Positions 48,501 through 58,017 of a stretch of DNA of 64,000 nucleotides are shown here, one piece after another; position 1 is the first letter of the stretch, and each line of letters begins with the position of its first letter. The DNA comes from Polaribacter sp. (GTDB taxonomy: Bacteria; Bacteroidota; Bacteroidia; Flavobacteriales; Flavobacteriaceae). A program made the translations under genes and the position numbers. The notes below the pieces were generated by a model. The model made no database searches and was not told the DNA's origin. It worked only from the letters and a program-made list of their open reading frames with translations. Location: contig NZ_JAHEHX010000004.1 in assembly GCF_024639685.1 (NCBI RefSeq), positions 1 to 64,000 on the forward strand, written 5' to 3'.

Positions 48501-49475
48501 TTAATATTCTAAACCAATTTTAACCCTAACTTCATCTAATAATTTCATTAATTCCTTAGAAAAGTCATAAGTCATTATTGGACTTTCTTTTTCACCTTTT
48601 CTTAACAATTGACTAAAATGATCGGTTTCAAAATTATAACCGATGCTCTTATAATTAAAGTCTAAAATTTCAGATTGATCATCTTTGGTAATTGTTACTG
48701 TAGAAGGCTCATGAAATCTAGTATTTATTTTAACCTCAGCTTTATCAAACGTAAAAATAGCCTCTGTAACTGTCTCCTCAATTAAAGTACTTTTTAAATA
48801 AGCATTTGCATTCTTGTATTGAAAAACAATGTCACAAGAAGCATCTGCTCCATTTTCGAAAAATGTTGCGTCTGCTTTTATCTCCAATGGTTTTCCTAAA
48901 GTACTTAGAGCTACAAAAATTGGATAAATACCAATGTCTAGCAAAGAACCTCCACCAACTTCTTTTTTAAATAATCTACTGTCTGTATTATATTGGGTTA
49001 CAAAACCAAAATCGGCTTTTAGCTCAATCAGTTTGCCGTATTTTTTATTTTTATAAAGATCTAATACAAGTTGGTAATGAGGTAAAAAATAGGTCCACAG
49101 TGCCTCCATTAAAAGCACATTATTTGCTTTTGCTACAGCAATCATTTCGTGTACCTCATTAGAGTTCATTGCAAAAGGCTTTTCACATAAAACTGCTTTT
49201 TTGTGTTGCAAACATAAAATAGCATGTTCTTTATGAAAACTGTGAGGTGTGGCAACATACACAGCATCCACATTTGGGTCTTCAGCTAGTGCTTTATAAG
49301 AATTATAGGCCTTATCTGCCCTAAATTTACTGGCAAATTCATTAGCTCTGTCTAGACTTCTAGAAGCTACAGCAACCAATTTTACATTATTTACATTTGC
49401 TAAATCTGTTGCAAACCTATCAGCAATTTTACCAAGACCAATTATTCCCCAATTAATAACTTTATCACTAACCAT
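48501..49475 (-). CDS. Gfo/Idh/MocA family oxidoreductase
   Basis: A 324-residue NAD(P)-dependent sugar or polyol dehydrogenase. The Rossmann loop is WGIIGLGKIADRFATDL (about residues 9-25). EKPFAMN with the conserved Lys (about 97-103) and GGGSLLDIGIYPIF with the catalytic Asp region (about 173-186) are typical of the family. No signal peptide is seen, so it is cytoplasmic. The start overlaps the symporter stop by one base, so it is last in the PIG-L / small protein / symporter operon, suggesting it oxidises what the symporter brings in. Substrate unknown. Confidence 0.9.
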   Translation of the reverse strand: MVSDKVINWGIIGLGKIADRFATDLANVNNVKLVAVASRSLDRANEFASKFRADKAYNSYKALAEDPNVDAVYVATPHSFHKEHAILCLQHKKAVLCEKPFAMNSNEVHEMIAVAKANNVLLMEALWTYFLPHYQLVLDLYKNKKYGKLIELKADFGFVTQYNTDSRLFKKEVGGGSLLDIGIYPIFVALSTLGKPLEIKADATFFENGADASCDIVFQYKNANAYLKSTLIEETVTEAIFTFDKAEVKINTRFHEPSTVTITKDDQSEILDFNYKSIGYNFETDHFSQLLRKGEKESPIMTYDFSKELMKLLDEVRVKIGLEY

Positions 49476-51187
49476 TATACTTCATTCAGTTTTAAATCAT
49501 TTTTATATTTAAAAAATGATTGAATTAAAATTGCAATTCCCATTACCAAAACACAGCCTAATAGATTAAGCCATAAATAAGGTAACCAATCTAAAATAAA
49601 AACGAGTATGATTATAATTTGTGTAATTATTGCAGCAATAAAAACTGCATTTCCTCTCACAAATTTTATAAAAAATGCGAGTAAAAATATCCCTAGAACA
49701 TTTCCATAAAATATAGAGCCAATAATGTTTACAAGCTGAATTAAATTATCGAATAAATTAGCAATACAAGCTACAGAAATTGCTATAATTCCCCAAACTA
49801 ACGTAAACCATTTAGAGGCTCTTACATAATGTTCCTCACTCTTATCACCCTTTACATTTCTTTTGTATAAATCTATGGCAGTTATACTTGCTAATGCATT
49901 TAACTCTGAAGCAGTAGATGACATTGCTGCAGATAAAATAACTGCTAATAACAAACCTATTAAACCTCTTGGAAGGTTATTTAAAATGAAATGAATAAAG
50001 ACATAGTCTTTATCATTAGATTCTATTTTTTTGAAATCTTTTTGTTGATTTAAAACAGTAATTAATCTTTTAGCTTCTTCTTTTAAAGCTAAATCTTTAG
50101 CATTTAAAACTTTAATTTTTTCTCTTTCTTTATCTTGAATACCATCAATAAAAAGCATTCTTTTTTCATCTTCAATTTTAGCATGTACACTTTCTAATTG
50201 CTGAAATTTAGTGCTAAATTTAGAGTTAGCAATTGCATCATTAACCTTTGGATTAAAATTTAAAGGTGCTGCATTAAATTGATAAAAAACAAAGACCATT
50301 ACACCTACTAGCAGAATAAAAAATTGCATAGGCACTTTTAATAAGCCATTAAAAATTAGGCCTAACTGACTTTCTCTTACAGATTTACCAGACAGGTAAC
50401 GTTGGACCTGACTTTGATCTGTTCCAAAATAAGATAACATTAAAAATGTTCCTCCTAAAATTCCTGTCCAGACAGTATATCTATTATTTAAATCAAAAGA
50501 AAAATCTAACACTTCCATTTTTCCACTTGCCCCTGCAATATCTAAAGCTTTACTAAAAGTTATATTTTCTGGAAGCTGGCTCATAATCATAAAAAATGCT
50601 ACCAGCATTCCAAAGAATATGATGATCATCTGCTGTTTTTGAGTCACATTTACAGCCTTTGTACCTCCAGAAACTGTGTATATTATTACCAAAAAACCTA
50701 TAATGATATTTAACACAAATAAGTCCCAGCCTAAAACAGCCGATAAAATAATAGCTGGTGCAAAAATGGTAATACCCGCTGCTAAACCTCTTTGTACCAA
50801 AAATAAAATTGCTGCGAAACTTCTTGTTTTTAAATCGAATCTACCTTCCAAAAACTCATAAGCTGTATAAACTTTTAACTTATGATAAATTGGTATAAAA
50901 ACCGCACAAATAACAATCATAGCTATTGGTAAACCAAAATAAAACTGTACAAATCCCATTCCACTGTGAAAAGCCTGACCAGGAGTTGACAAAAACGTAA
51001 TTGCACTTGCTTGTGTAGCCATAACAGAAAGACCAATTGTCCACCATTTAGAATCGTTGCCTCCTTTTATATAATCTGTAACATTACTGTTCTTGCGAGT
51101 TACATAAGTACCATAAGCAACTATAAAAACTAAAGTTATAGATAGAATGATCCAATCTACATAATGTATTTTACTTGCTACTACCAT
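49475..51187 (-). CDS. Sodium:solute symporter (SSS family) with charged insert
   Basis: A 570-residue SSS transporter with about 13-14 helices. SVMATQASAITFLSTPGQAFHSGMGFVQFYFGLP (about residues 53-86) is the sodium/glucose-type signature, and AVILSAAMSSTASELNALASITAIDLYK (about 400-427) holds the Na2 site. Between about 300 and 385 lies a long charged, probably coiled-coil loop (KFQQLESVHAKIEDEKRM...ALKEEAKRLI), seen in the larger SglT-like flavobacterial members. Operon neighbours (secreted deacetylase, sugar dehydrogenase) point to uptake of a sugar or amino-sugar derivative, as inference. Confidence 0.9.
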   Translation of the reverse strand: MVVASKIHYVDWIILSITLVFIVAYGTYVTRKNSNVTDYIKGGNDSKWWTIGLSVMATQASAITFLSTPGQAFHSGMGFVQFYFGLPIAMIVICAVFIPIYHKLKVYTAYEFLEGRFDLKTRSFAAILFLVQRGLAAGITIFAPAIILSAVLGWDLFVLNIIIGFLVIIYTVSGGTKAVNVTQKQQMIIIFFGMLVAFFMIMSQLPENITFSKALDIAGASGKMEVLDFSFDLNNRYTVWTGILGGTFLMLSYFGTDQSQVQRYLSGKSVRESQLGLIFNGLLKVPMQFFILLVGVMVFVFYQFNAAPLNFNPKVNDAIANSKFSTKFQQLESVHAKIEDEKRMLFIDGIQDKEREKIKVLNAKDLALKEEAKRLITVLNQQKDFKKIESNDKDYVFIHFILNNLPRGLIGLLLAVILSAAMSSTASELNALASITAIDLYKRNVKGDKSEEHYVRASKWFTLVWGIIAISVACIANLFDNLIQLVNIIGSIFYGNVLGIFLLAFFIKFVRGNAVFIAAIITQIIIILVFILDWLPYLWLNLLGCVLVMGIAILIQSFFKYKNDLKLNEV

Positions 51188-51190
51188 AAA

Positions 51191-51298
51191 TTAACTTGTA
51201 AAATGGTTTGTTATTAAATAGAATAAAATCAAATAAATTAGATTCGCTATTAGAACGTAAGTGTAAACTTTTTCCCAGGTGTATTTAGGTTTTTCCAT
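51191..51298 (-). CDS. 35-residue single-pass membrane protein between PIG-L and symporter genes
   Basis: This ORF is too short for the supplied track. On the minus strand an ATG at 51298 opens MEKPKYTWEKVYTYVLIANLIYLILFYLITNHFTS, ending in TAA 3 bases before the symporter ATG. It has a charged/aromatic N-terminus and one transmembrane helix (about residues 12-30). The position, 31 bases after the PIG-L stop, and tight spacing to the symporter suggest a small accessory subunit, as known for some transporters. Real translation is supported by spacing, sensible start and clean helix, but I know of no named family. Confidence 0.6.
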   Translation of the reverse strand: MEKPKYTWEKVYTYVLIANLIYLILFYLITNHFTS

Positions 51299-51329
51299 GC
51301 ATTTAATTTTATCTAATTAGTCCTATTTC

Positions 51330-53816
51330 TTATTCTTTCCCCACACTGAGCATATTTGCAAATAATTTATAAGCTCCAGAAACACCTGCAGGTAATTCTC
51401 TAAAAAAACTTAAACCTGTATAAATATAATTTCCTTTGCCATATTTGGCGATTAACAAACTACCTAATTTAGGTGTATCTCCTTTATCTTTCATTGATAA
51501 AATTGGAGTGTATTGCTCACTCCACATATTTGGATAATACAAACCTCTTTCTTGCACCCATCCTTTAAAATCATTCTCGGTAATTTTATTCGGATAATTT
51601 AACAAAGAATTATTGGGATCTAAAACAGTTACCTCTGCAAGTTCGTCTGTAACTCGATCTCTTGAAAGTTTTAATGGGTAGGGTGCTTGTACATCTACTC
51701 CCTTATTTGTGTTATACTGTACAATCATATTACCCCCATTTTTAACATATTCTAACAAGTATTTTTGCTTAAACTGCAACTCATTAACAACATTATAAGC
51801 TCTAATTCCGAGAACAACAGCGTCAAATTGCTGTAAATTTTTTTCGTTTATTTCTGTTGGATTTATCTTAATAACATCATAACCAATTTGCTGCAAACTT
51901 TCTGGAACGGCATCTCCTGCTCCTTTTATATACCCAATATTATTTCCTTTCTTTTTAATGTTTAATCGAACAATTTTTGCTTCAGAGTTCTTAAGTACGG
52001 TTTGTTTAGGAATATGACTGTAATTAATTTCTATTAATTCTTTCGTAAACATTTGTCCTTTAGATTTTGCAACTACTTGCAAATTTCCTTTAGATTGATT
52101 TTTAGGAGGAGTAACTGTAAAAACAACCATTTGCTTATCATTCTTTTGTGCAATATTAAAGCCGATTTCATTGGGTGTAACAGACCAGTCTTTTGGTATT
52201 TCTAAATTAACTGTTCCAGATACAAAATTAGCTCCTGCTCTTACTTCTACTTCAACTTTTTTAGCAATACTATCCGAAAAAACAAGTACTTTATCCTTTA
52301 GTTTAGTGGTAACACTTGGGACAATTTCGAAAGGCTCGTAAATTTCGCCTATATCACGTTTTGAGTACCTTCTAATTACATTTTTAGTAATAGTTATTGG
52401 TATATAGTTTATGACCAAATTAAAATCTATTGTAATCTCTCTTGGTGTTTCTGGTTTACCAATTAACGTTTTATCATCTACGCTATACATCCCCAAAGAT
52501 GATGCTTTCCTTAACCAATAAGGATCTGAATGATTAGCACCTTTTAAAGAAATATTCTCTTTAAATATTTTCTTTTTGTTGTTTGTTAATGAAATACCCT
52601 TATAAATATTTTTGTCTGAAGTGCTGGGTTGTATGGAAATTAATTCGATAGGATAATTACTTCTATTAATTACTTCAAAATTTACATCAATTTTTGAATT
52701 AGGAACTGCTGTAGAACTAACTGCAGATGCTTCTAAATACAACCCTAGAGATGCTGCTATAATTTCTTTAATTTGAGTTGTTTTTATTCTTTTCCAATGT
52801 TCATCTTCTAACTTATCTATCAAAGTATAAGCCTCTAGTAATTTTGGTAGGTGCTTGCCAGGATTTGTAAAATCAAAATTTTCTTCAATATCATATAAAA
52901 TATCTCCTACTTCACCTCCATTTTTTAAACGATTCCAAGTAGTATTTATACCTGAAAAAATATCATTTTTATCTTTAGGTGATTCTCCTTTTAAAAATTC
53001 TACATATTCTGTTTGAGTACCTCTTATTGTTAATCTACCAAAACCTTGACATAAATGCTGACTACTAGCCATAGATGCTAATTCGTTATTCGATACTCCT
53101 TTTAAAGGATAATAAACACCAACATCAAATTGGGTAAAGTTTTTAGAGACTGCTTTAAATTGATCTTTATCGTTGTAAAACCAAGAAGATGTATTAAAAA
53201 ATAACCTCTTTGGCTGCCAAGTATTAGTATATTCTAATTGATCTGCAAACTGATTTTCATCATTTGACAAATCAAAAGCTTCTACACTTAACATTGCAGA
53301 ACTTGTATGATGACCATGAGTTGTACCTGGAGTTCTATGATTAAATCTATTGATAATTACATCTGGCTTAAAAGTTCTAATTGCCCATACTACATCGCTT
53401 AAAACTTCATTTTTATTCCAAATTTCTAAAGTTTCATCCGGGTGTTTAGAATACCCAAAATCATTGGCCCTTGTAAATAGCTGTTCACCTCCATCTATTT
53501 TTCTAGCCGCTAACAATTCTTGGGTTCTAATAACACCTAACAACTCTCTGATTTCTGGTCCTATTAAATTCTGTCCACCATCACCCCTTGTTAAAGACAA
53601 ATACCCAGTTATTGCTTTAACTTCATTGGCTAAATAGGCAATTAAACGTGTGTTTTCGTCATCTGGATGAGCAGCAATGTATAAAGCTGTTCCTAAAAAA
53701 TTTAGTTTTTTTATTTTCTGAAAAATTTCATTCGAGGAAAGTTTATCTGGCTTTTGAGAGAAAATTGATAGATTAACACATAGAAAAGTTAAAATAGAAA
53801 AAAGTAAATACTTCAT
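51330..53816 (-). CDS. Secreted PIG-L family deacetylase with C-terminal DJ-1/GATase-like domain
   Basis: An 828-residue exported protein. A signal peptide occupies residues 1-20. The LmbE/PIG-L zinc deacetylase domain (about 35-310) shows YIAAHPDDENTRLIAYL (AHPDDE, Asp catalytic, His/Asp zinc ligands), SLTRGDGGQN and HGHHTSS (the third zinc His). The middle part is a series of Ig-like beta domains. The last 200 residues (LQQIGYDVIKINPTEI, FDAVVLGIRAYNV, YVKNGGNMIVQYNT) resemble a class I glutamine amidotransferase/ThuA-like flavodoxin fold. It likely removes acetyl groups from N-acetyl sugars of an external glycan; the first gene of its operon. Confidence 0.88.
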   Translation of the reverse strand: MKYLLFSILTFLCVNLSIFSQKPDKLSSNEIFQKIKKLNFLGTALYIAAHPDDENTRLIAYLANEVKAITGYLSLTRGDGGQNLIGPEIRELLGVIRTQELLAARKIDGGEQLFTRANDFGYSKHPDETLEIWNKNEVLSDVVWAIRTFKPDVIINRFNHRTPGTTHGHHTSSAMLSVEAFDLSNDENQFADQLEYTNTWQPKRLFFNTSSWFYNDKDQFKAVSKNFTQFDVGVYYPLKGVSNNELASMASSQHLCQGFGRLTIRGTQTEYVEFLKGESPKDKNDIFSGINTTWNRLKNGGEVGDILYDIEENFDFTNPGKHLPKLLEAYTLIDKLEDEHWKRIKTTQIKEIIAASLGLYLEASAVSSTAVPNSKIDVNFEVINRSNYPIELISIQPSTSDKNIYKGISLTNNKKKIFKENISLKGANHSDPYWLRKASSLGMYSVDDKTLIGKPETPREITIDFNLVINYIPITITKNVIRRYSKRDIGEIYEPFEIVPSVTTKLKDKVLVFSDSIAKKVEVEVRAGANFVSGTVNLEIPKDWSVTPNEIGFNIAQKNDKQMVVFTVTPPKNQSKGNLQVVAKSKGQMFTKELIEINYSHIPKQTVLKNSEAKIVRLNIKKKGNNIGYIKGAGDAVPESLQQIGYDVIKINPTEINEKNLQQFDAVVLGIRAYNVVNELQFKQKYLLEYVKNGGNMIVQYNTNKGVDVQAPYPLKLSRDRVTDELAEVTVLDPNNSLLNYPNKITENDFKGWVQERGLYYPNMWSEQYTPILSMKDKGDTPKLGSLLIAKYGKGNYIYTGLSFFRELPAGVSGAYKLFANMLSVGKE

Positions 53817-53836
53817 TTTTTGTAGTTGGTTTCCTA

Positions 53837-53844
53837 CAAATATA
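53837..53844 (-). promoter_or_regulatory. Putative -7 element (TATATTTG) for the PIG-L operon
   Basis: Exact TAnnTTTG on the minus strand, 20 bases before the PIG-L ATG. No -33 TTTG at the usual spacing. Confidence 0.4.
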
Positions 53845-53958
53845 CTTTTTTTTATTAGTAATTAATCTTGTACAATTTTAAATGTATTCTATTTAAAATT
53901 AAAAAGAAATTGCTCATAACCTGTTAATAAATTAATTTTAAAAGTCGCTTATTAAGAT

Positions 53959-53966
53959 TATATTTG
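53959..53966 (+). promoter_or_regulatory. Putative -7 element (TATATTTG) for dnaN
   Basis: Exact TAnnTTTG with TTTT 19 bases upstream; predicts a leader of about 23 nt before the dnaN ATG. Confidence 0.45.
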
Positions 53967-53991
53967 TAAATCAAATTAAGAAAAATAATCA

Positions 53992-55110
53992 ATGAAATTT
54001 ATTGTATCGAGTTCACAACTTTTAAGACAACTGCAGGTTTTAGGAGGCGTTATAAATAGCAACAACACCTTACCAATTTTAGACAACTTTTTATTTGAAT
54101 TATCTGAAAATCAGCTTAAAGTATCTGCATCAGATTTAGAGACTACAATGAGTGCTGTGGTAGATGTAGAAAGTGATAGTTCTGGTTCAATTGCAGTTTC
54201 TGCACGTTTGTTATTAGATACTTTAAAAACGTTTCCAGATCAACCTTTAACATTTAAAACTGAAGGAGACAATAAAATAGAAATAATTTCTGATCAAGGT
54301 AAGTATGATATGGCTTATTTTGGTGGAGATGAATTTCCAAAATCAGTTTCTTTACCTAGTCCTAGCAAAACAGTTGTTCCTGCAAATATTTTAGGTACCG
54401 CAATTTCTAAAACTATATTTGCTGCTGGTAATGATGATTTAAGACCAGTAATGAGTGGTGTATTTTTTCAATTTAGTTCTCAAAGTTTAACTTTTGTAGC
54501 CACTGATGCTCATAAACTGGTAAAATACTCTAGAACAGATGTAACTGCAGATCAAACTGCAGAATTTATTATGCCAAAAAAACCTTTAAATTTATTAAAA
54601 GGTATTTTAGGTGGTTCTGAAAGCGAAGTCACTATTGAATATAATGATGCAAATGCAAAATTTACGTTTGATAATATTGTTTTGGTTTGTAGATTAATTG
54701 ATGGCAAATACCCTAATTACGAAGCGGTTATACCAAAAGAAAATCCGAATAAATTAACTGTAGATAGAGCATCATTCTTAAATTCTGTTAGACGTGTTTC
54801 TATTTTTTCTAGTAAAACTACGCACCAGATTCGTTTAAAAATGGCTGGTACAGAATTAAATATTTCTGCAGAAGATTTAGATTTCTCTAACAAAGCAGAT
54901 GAACGTTTGAGTTGCGATTATCAAGGTGATGATATGCAAATTGGTTTTAACTCACGCTTTTTAAGTGAAATGTTAAACAACTTAAGTTCTAGCGAAGTTT
55001 TAATTGAAATGTCTTTACCAAATAGAGCAGGTATTTTAACACCTATTGATGGTACAGATGAAGGAGAACAAGTAACTATGCTTGTTATGCCAGTAATGCT
55101 AAACAACTAG
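53992..55110 (+). CDS. dnaN: DNA polymerase III beta subunit (sliding clamp)
   Basis: The clamp tethers replicative polymerase to DNA. The 372 residues are the standard three-domain length. MKFIVSSSQLLRQLQVLGGVI opens domain 1, NNTLPILDNFLFEL and DLETTMSAVV follow, FQFSSQSLTFVATDAHKLVKYSR marks domain 2 (about residues 160-182) and NRAGILTPIDG...VTMLVMPVMLNN ends domain 3 in the usual MP-L/M-L motif. It is not next to dnaA or recF here. A strong terminator follows, so it is monocistronic. Confidence 0.98.
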   Translation: MKFIVSSSQLLRQLQVLGGVINSNNTLPILDNFLFELSENQLKVSASDLETTMSAVVDVESDSSGSIAVSARLLLDTLKTFPDQPLTFKTEGDNKIEIISDQGKYDMAYFGGDEFPKSVSLPSPSKTVVPANILGTAISKTIFAAGNDDLRPVMSGVFFQFSSQSLTFVATDAHKLVKYSRTDVTADQTAEFIMPKKPLNLLKGILGGSESEVTIEYNDANAKFTFDNIVLVCRLIDGKYPNYEAVIPKENPNKLTVDRASFLNSVRRVSIFSSKTTHQIRLKMAGTELNISAEDLDFSNKADERLSCDYQGDDMQIGFNSRFLSEMLNNLSSSEVLIEMSLPNRAGILTPIDGTDEGEQVTMLVMPVMLNN

Positions 55111-55150
55111 TTTTAGATAGTTTATATTTAAAACAATTTAAATATTAATA

Positions 55151-55196
55151 CCACAATAATTCTGATTTTAAACTCAGAATTTATTGTGGTTTTTTG
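55151..55196 (+). terminator. Terminator after dnaN
   Basis: CCACAATAAtTCTGA / TCAGAATttATTGTGG stem followed by T6. The track's TTG start for the next gene (55194) falls in this T run, so that start is rejected. Confidence 0.85.
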
Positions 55197-55211
55197 ATTA
55201 CATTTACTTGT

Positions 55212-55808
55212 ATGAATTTCTTAGCACATCTCTATTTATCAGAAAATAATACCAATATTATGATTGGTAATTTTATTGCAGATCATGTAAGAGGAAATAA
55301 TTTCAGGCATTTTAATACTGAAATTCAGCAAGGTCTATTTTTGCATAGAGAAATTGACACCTTTACAGATGCTCATCCTATAGTTAGAAAAAGCAAAAGA
55401 CGTTTACACAAGCGTTACAGACATTATGATGGAGTAATTATAGATATTTTCTACGATTACTTTCTGGCAAAAAATTGGAATAGCTATTCAGAAATTCCTT
55501 TAGAGCTTTACACACAAAGTATTTATCAACTTTTTAAGGAGAAATCTTTAGAACTTCCCATCAAATCTCAGAACTTTATTAAATATATGATTGAGTATGA
55601 TATTTTATACCATTATCAATTTAAAGAAGGAATTGCTAAAGTTTTAAATGGTATGAATCAGAGAACCAAAGGCAAATCTCAAATGAATTTAGCCATCGAA
55701 GATTTAGAAATACTACAAGAGGAATTAGAAGAAGATTTTACTTTATTTTTTAAAGATCTGCGTGCATTTACTAAAATTAAATTAAAAGAAATTCAATTGA
55801 AAATATGA
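55212..55808 (+). CDS. Acyl carrier protein phosphodiesterase-like protein (DUF479)
   Basis: A 198-residue protein of the AcpH/DUF479 family, which removes the phosphopantetheine group from acyl carrier protein. MNFLAHLYLS (residues 1-10), IGNFIADHVRG (about 18-28), GLFLHREIDTFTDAHP (about 40-55, metal-binding His/Asp) and DIFYDYFLAKNW (about 80-91) are the usual motifs. The ATG at 55212 is chosen over the TTG at 55194, which lies in the dnaN terminator. Its stop overlaps the ggt start by 4 bases (ATGA), so the two are coupled. True AcpH activity in Bacteroidota is unproven to my knowledge. Confidence 0.88.
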   Translation: MNFLAHLYLSENNTNIMIGNFIADHVRGNNFRHFNTEIQQGLFLHREIDTFTDAHPIVRKSKRRLHKRYRHYDGVIIDIFYDYFLAKNWNSYSEIPLELYTQSIYQLFKEKSLELPIKSQNFIKYMIEYDILYHYQFKEGIAKVLNGMNQRTKGKSQMNLAIEDLEILQEELEEDFTLFFKDLRAFTKIKLKEIQLKI

Positions 55809-57483
55809 GAAAACTAACTATTATAGCATACTTTGTATTTATTATAACTGCTTGTCATAATAAACCAGAACTTGGTTTAATTACAGAAAAAGCAATGGTA
55901 GTTTCTGCAAGAGTTGAAGCTTCAGAAATTGGTTCATCAATTTTAAAAAAAAGGGGAATGCTTATGATGCAATGGTTGCTACACATTTTGCATTAGCAGT
56001 TGTATACCCTGTTGCTGGTAATATTGGTGGAGGTGGTTTTATGGTGTATAGACATAATGATGGCAAAAAAGGGGCCTTAGATTTTAGGGAGAAAGCACCA
56101 ATTACTGCTCACAAAGACATGTATTTAGATTCCTTAGGTAATGTTAATAAAAAAAAAAGTGTTTTAGGTGCACATGCAGTGGGTATTCCTAGTTCTGTGG
56201 CTGGTGTTTTTGAAGTACATAAAAAATTAGGGAGTTTACCTTTTTCTGATTTGGTTCAACCAGCCATTGATTTAGCAAAAAACGGTATTATAGTTACTGA
56301 AAAACAAGCTAAAAGTTTAAACTATGCAACTGAAAGATTTAGAAAAGTAAATAATTATAAAACTATTTTTGATAAAGAATGGAAAGCAGGTGACACTTTT
56401 ATTCAGAATGAATTAGCACAAACTTTAGAACAAATTAGAGATTTTGGTAAAGATGGATTCTATAAGGGTAAAACTGCAGATTTCCTAGTAAATTACATCA
56501 CAGAATTAGGAGGAATAATTTCTCACAAAGATTTAGAAAACTACAAAGCTGTATGGAGAAAACCTATTGAATTTTCTTACAAAAATCATAATATTACTTC
56601 CATGACTTTACCTGCAAGTGGTGGTATTTGTTTAGCTCAGATTCTAAAGTCGATAGAACCTTATGATTTATCAAAAATAAAACATAATTCATCAAAATAT
56701 ATTCAACTTTTAACTGAAGCAGAAAAACGTGCTTATGCAGATAGAGCTCACTATTTAGGGGACATCGATTATGTAGATGTTCCTTTAGATAGTTTAGCTA
56801 GCACCAAATATTTAAAAAAGAGAATGAGCTCTTTTTCTTGGGATAAAGCTACACCTTCATCAGCAATTTCTCATGGTAAAATTCTAGGTTATGAAAGTGA
56901 TGAAACCACCCATTATTCTATTGTAGATCAATTTGGAAATGCAGTTTCAGTTACAACCACTTTAAATACAGGTTATGGCTCTAAAGTCTTAGTAAAAGGT
57001 GCTGGTTTTTTTCTAAATAATGAAATGGATGATTTTTCTAGCAAACCTGGTGTTCCAAATGTGTACGGTTTAGTTGGTTCTAAGGCAAATGCAATAGCTC
57101 CAGAAAAACGAATGTTAAGCTCAATGACACCAACAATAGTAGAGAAAGATGGTCAATTAAAAATGGTTGTTGGTACTCCTGGAGGTTCTACAATTATAAC
57201 CTCTGTTTTGCAAAATATTATTAATGTAGTCGATTATAAAATGGGCATGCAAGAATCTGTAAATAAACCACGTTTTCATCATCAATGGTTACCAGACGTT
57301 ATAAGAATGGAACCGAATGGTTTTGACAAGAACACAAAGAAAAACCTCAATAAGTTAGGCTATGATTTACTAGAAAGAAACTCTTTGATTATTGGTAGAG
57401 TTGATGCAATTTTAGTTTTACCTAATGGAAAATTAGAAGCTGGCGCAGACAAAAGAGGTGATGATGCAGCAGCAGGATTTTAA
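55805..57483 (+). pseudogene. ggt: Gamma-glutamyltranspeptidase split by a frameshift at A8G4
   Basis: The first frame (55805-55996) encodes a lipoprotein-type signal peptide (IIAYFVFIITAC) and the GGT start MVVSARVEASEIGSSILKK, then runs out. The second frame (from about 55950 to 57483) continues with GNAYDAMVATHFALAV and GNIGGGGFMVYR. It also contains DETTHYSIVDQFGNAVSVTTTLN (catalytic Thr), LNNEMDDFSSKPGVPNVYGLVG, LSSMTPTIV and GTPGGSTIITSV. All catalytic parts remain, but they need a -1 shift in A8G4 at 55945-55956. The run is also a slippery A-AAA-AAA sequence, so frameshifting or transcript slippage could restore the protein. A sequencing error is equally possible. GGT would process glutathione or other gamma-glutamyl compounds in the periplasm. 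Confidence 0.85.
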
Positions 57484-57536
57484 AGCAAACTTTAAACTTT
57501 ATACAAACTTAAAATTTCAACAACTTAAAAATTATA

Positions 57537-57953
57537 ATGATACAACCCTTCCATTTAGCAATACCTGTTCAAAATTTAGAAAAATGCAGAACCTTTTATA
57601 GAGATGTTTTACAATGCAAAGAAGCCAGAAGCACAGAGAATTGGGTAGACTTTAATCTCTTTGGACATCAATTGGTTCTTCATCAAAAAGATGATTTTAA
57701 GCCAGAAAGAATTTCAAATCCTGTAGACGGTTTTGAGGTACCTGTTCCTCATTTTGGAGTCGTTTTAACATGGAAAGACTGGCATAAACTTGCTGAACAT
57801 TTAAAAGCTTTAAATATAAAGTTTGAAATAGCTCCATGCATTCGTTTCAAGGGTAAGGTTGGCGAACAAGCCACTATGTTTTTTAAAGACCCAGAAAATA
57901 ATGCTTTAGAATTCAAAGCTTTTCAAGATATTGGACAATTATTTGCCAAGTAA
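57537..57953 (+). CDS. VOC-superfamily (glyoxalase/bleomycin resistance-like) protein
   Basis: A 138-residue single-chain vicinal oxygen chelate protein with two beta-alpha-beta-beta-beta units. PFHLAIPVQNLEKCRTFYRDVLQC (about residues 4-27) holds the first metal His, FGVVLTWKDWHKLAEHL starts the second module and MFFKDPENNALEFKAF (about 117-132) ends it with the metal Glu. It probably forms a dimeric metal enzyme or binding protein; the substrate cannot be told. It lies 53 bases after ggt and 64 bases before the S41 protease gene on the same strand. Confidence 0.85.
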   Translation: MIQPFHLAIPVQNLEKCRTFYRDVLQCKEARSTENWVDFNLFGHQLVLHQKDDFKPERISNPVDGFEVPVPHFGVVLTWKDWHKLAEHLKALNIKFEIAPCIRFKGKVGEQATMFFKDPENNALEFKAFQDIGQLFAK

Positions 57954-58017
57954 TTTTTTTGTGATTTTTTTAAGTTTGATTTTTTTACCTTTAAAAAATT
58001 AACCAAACTTTAAGATC

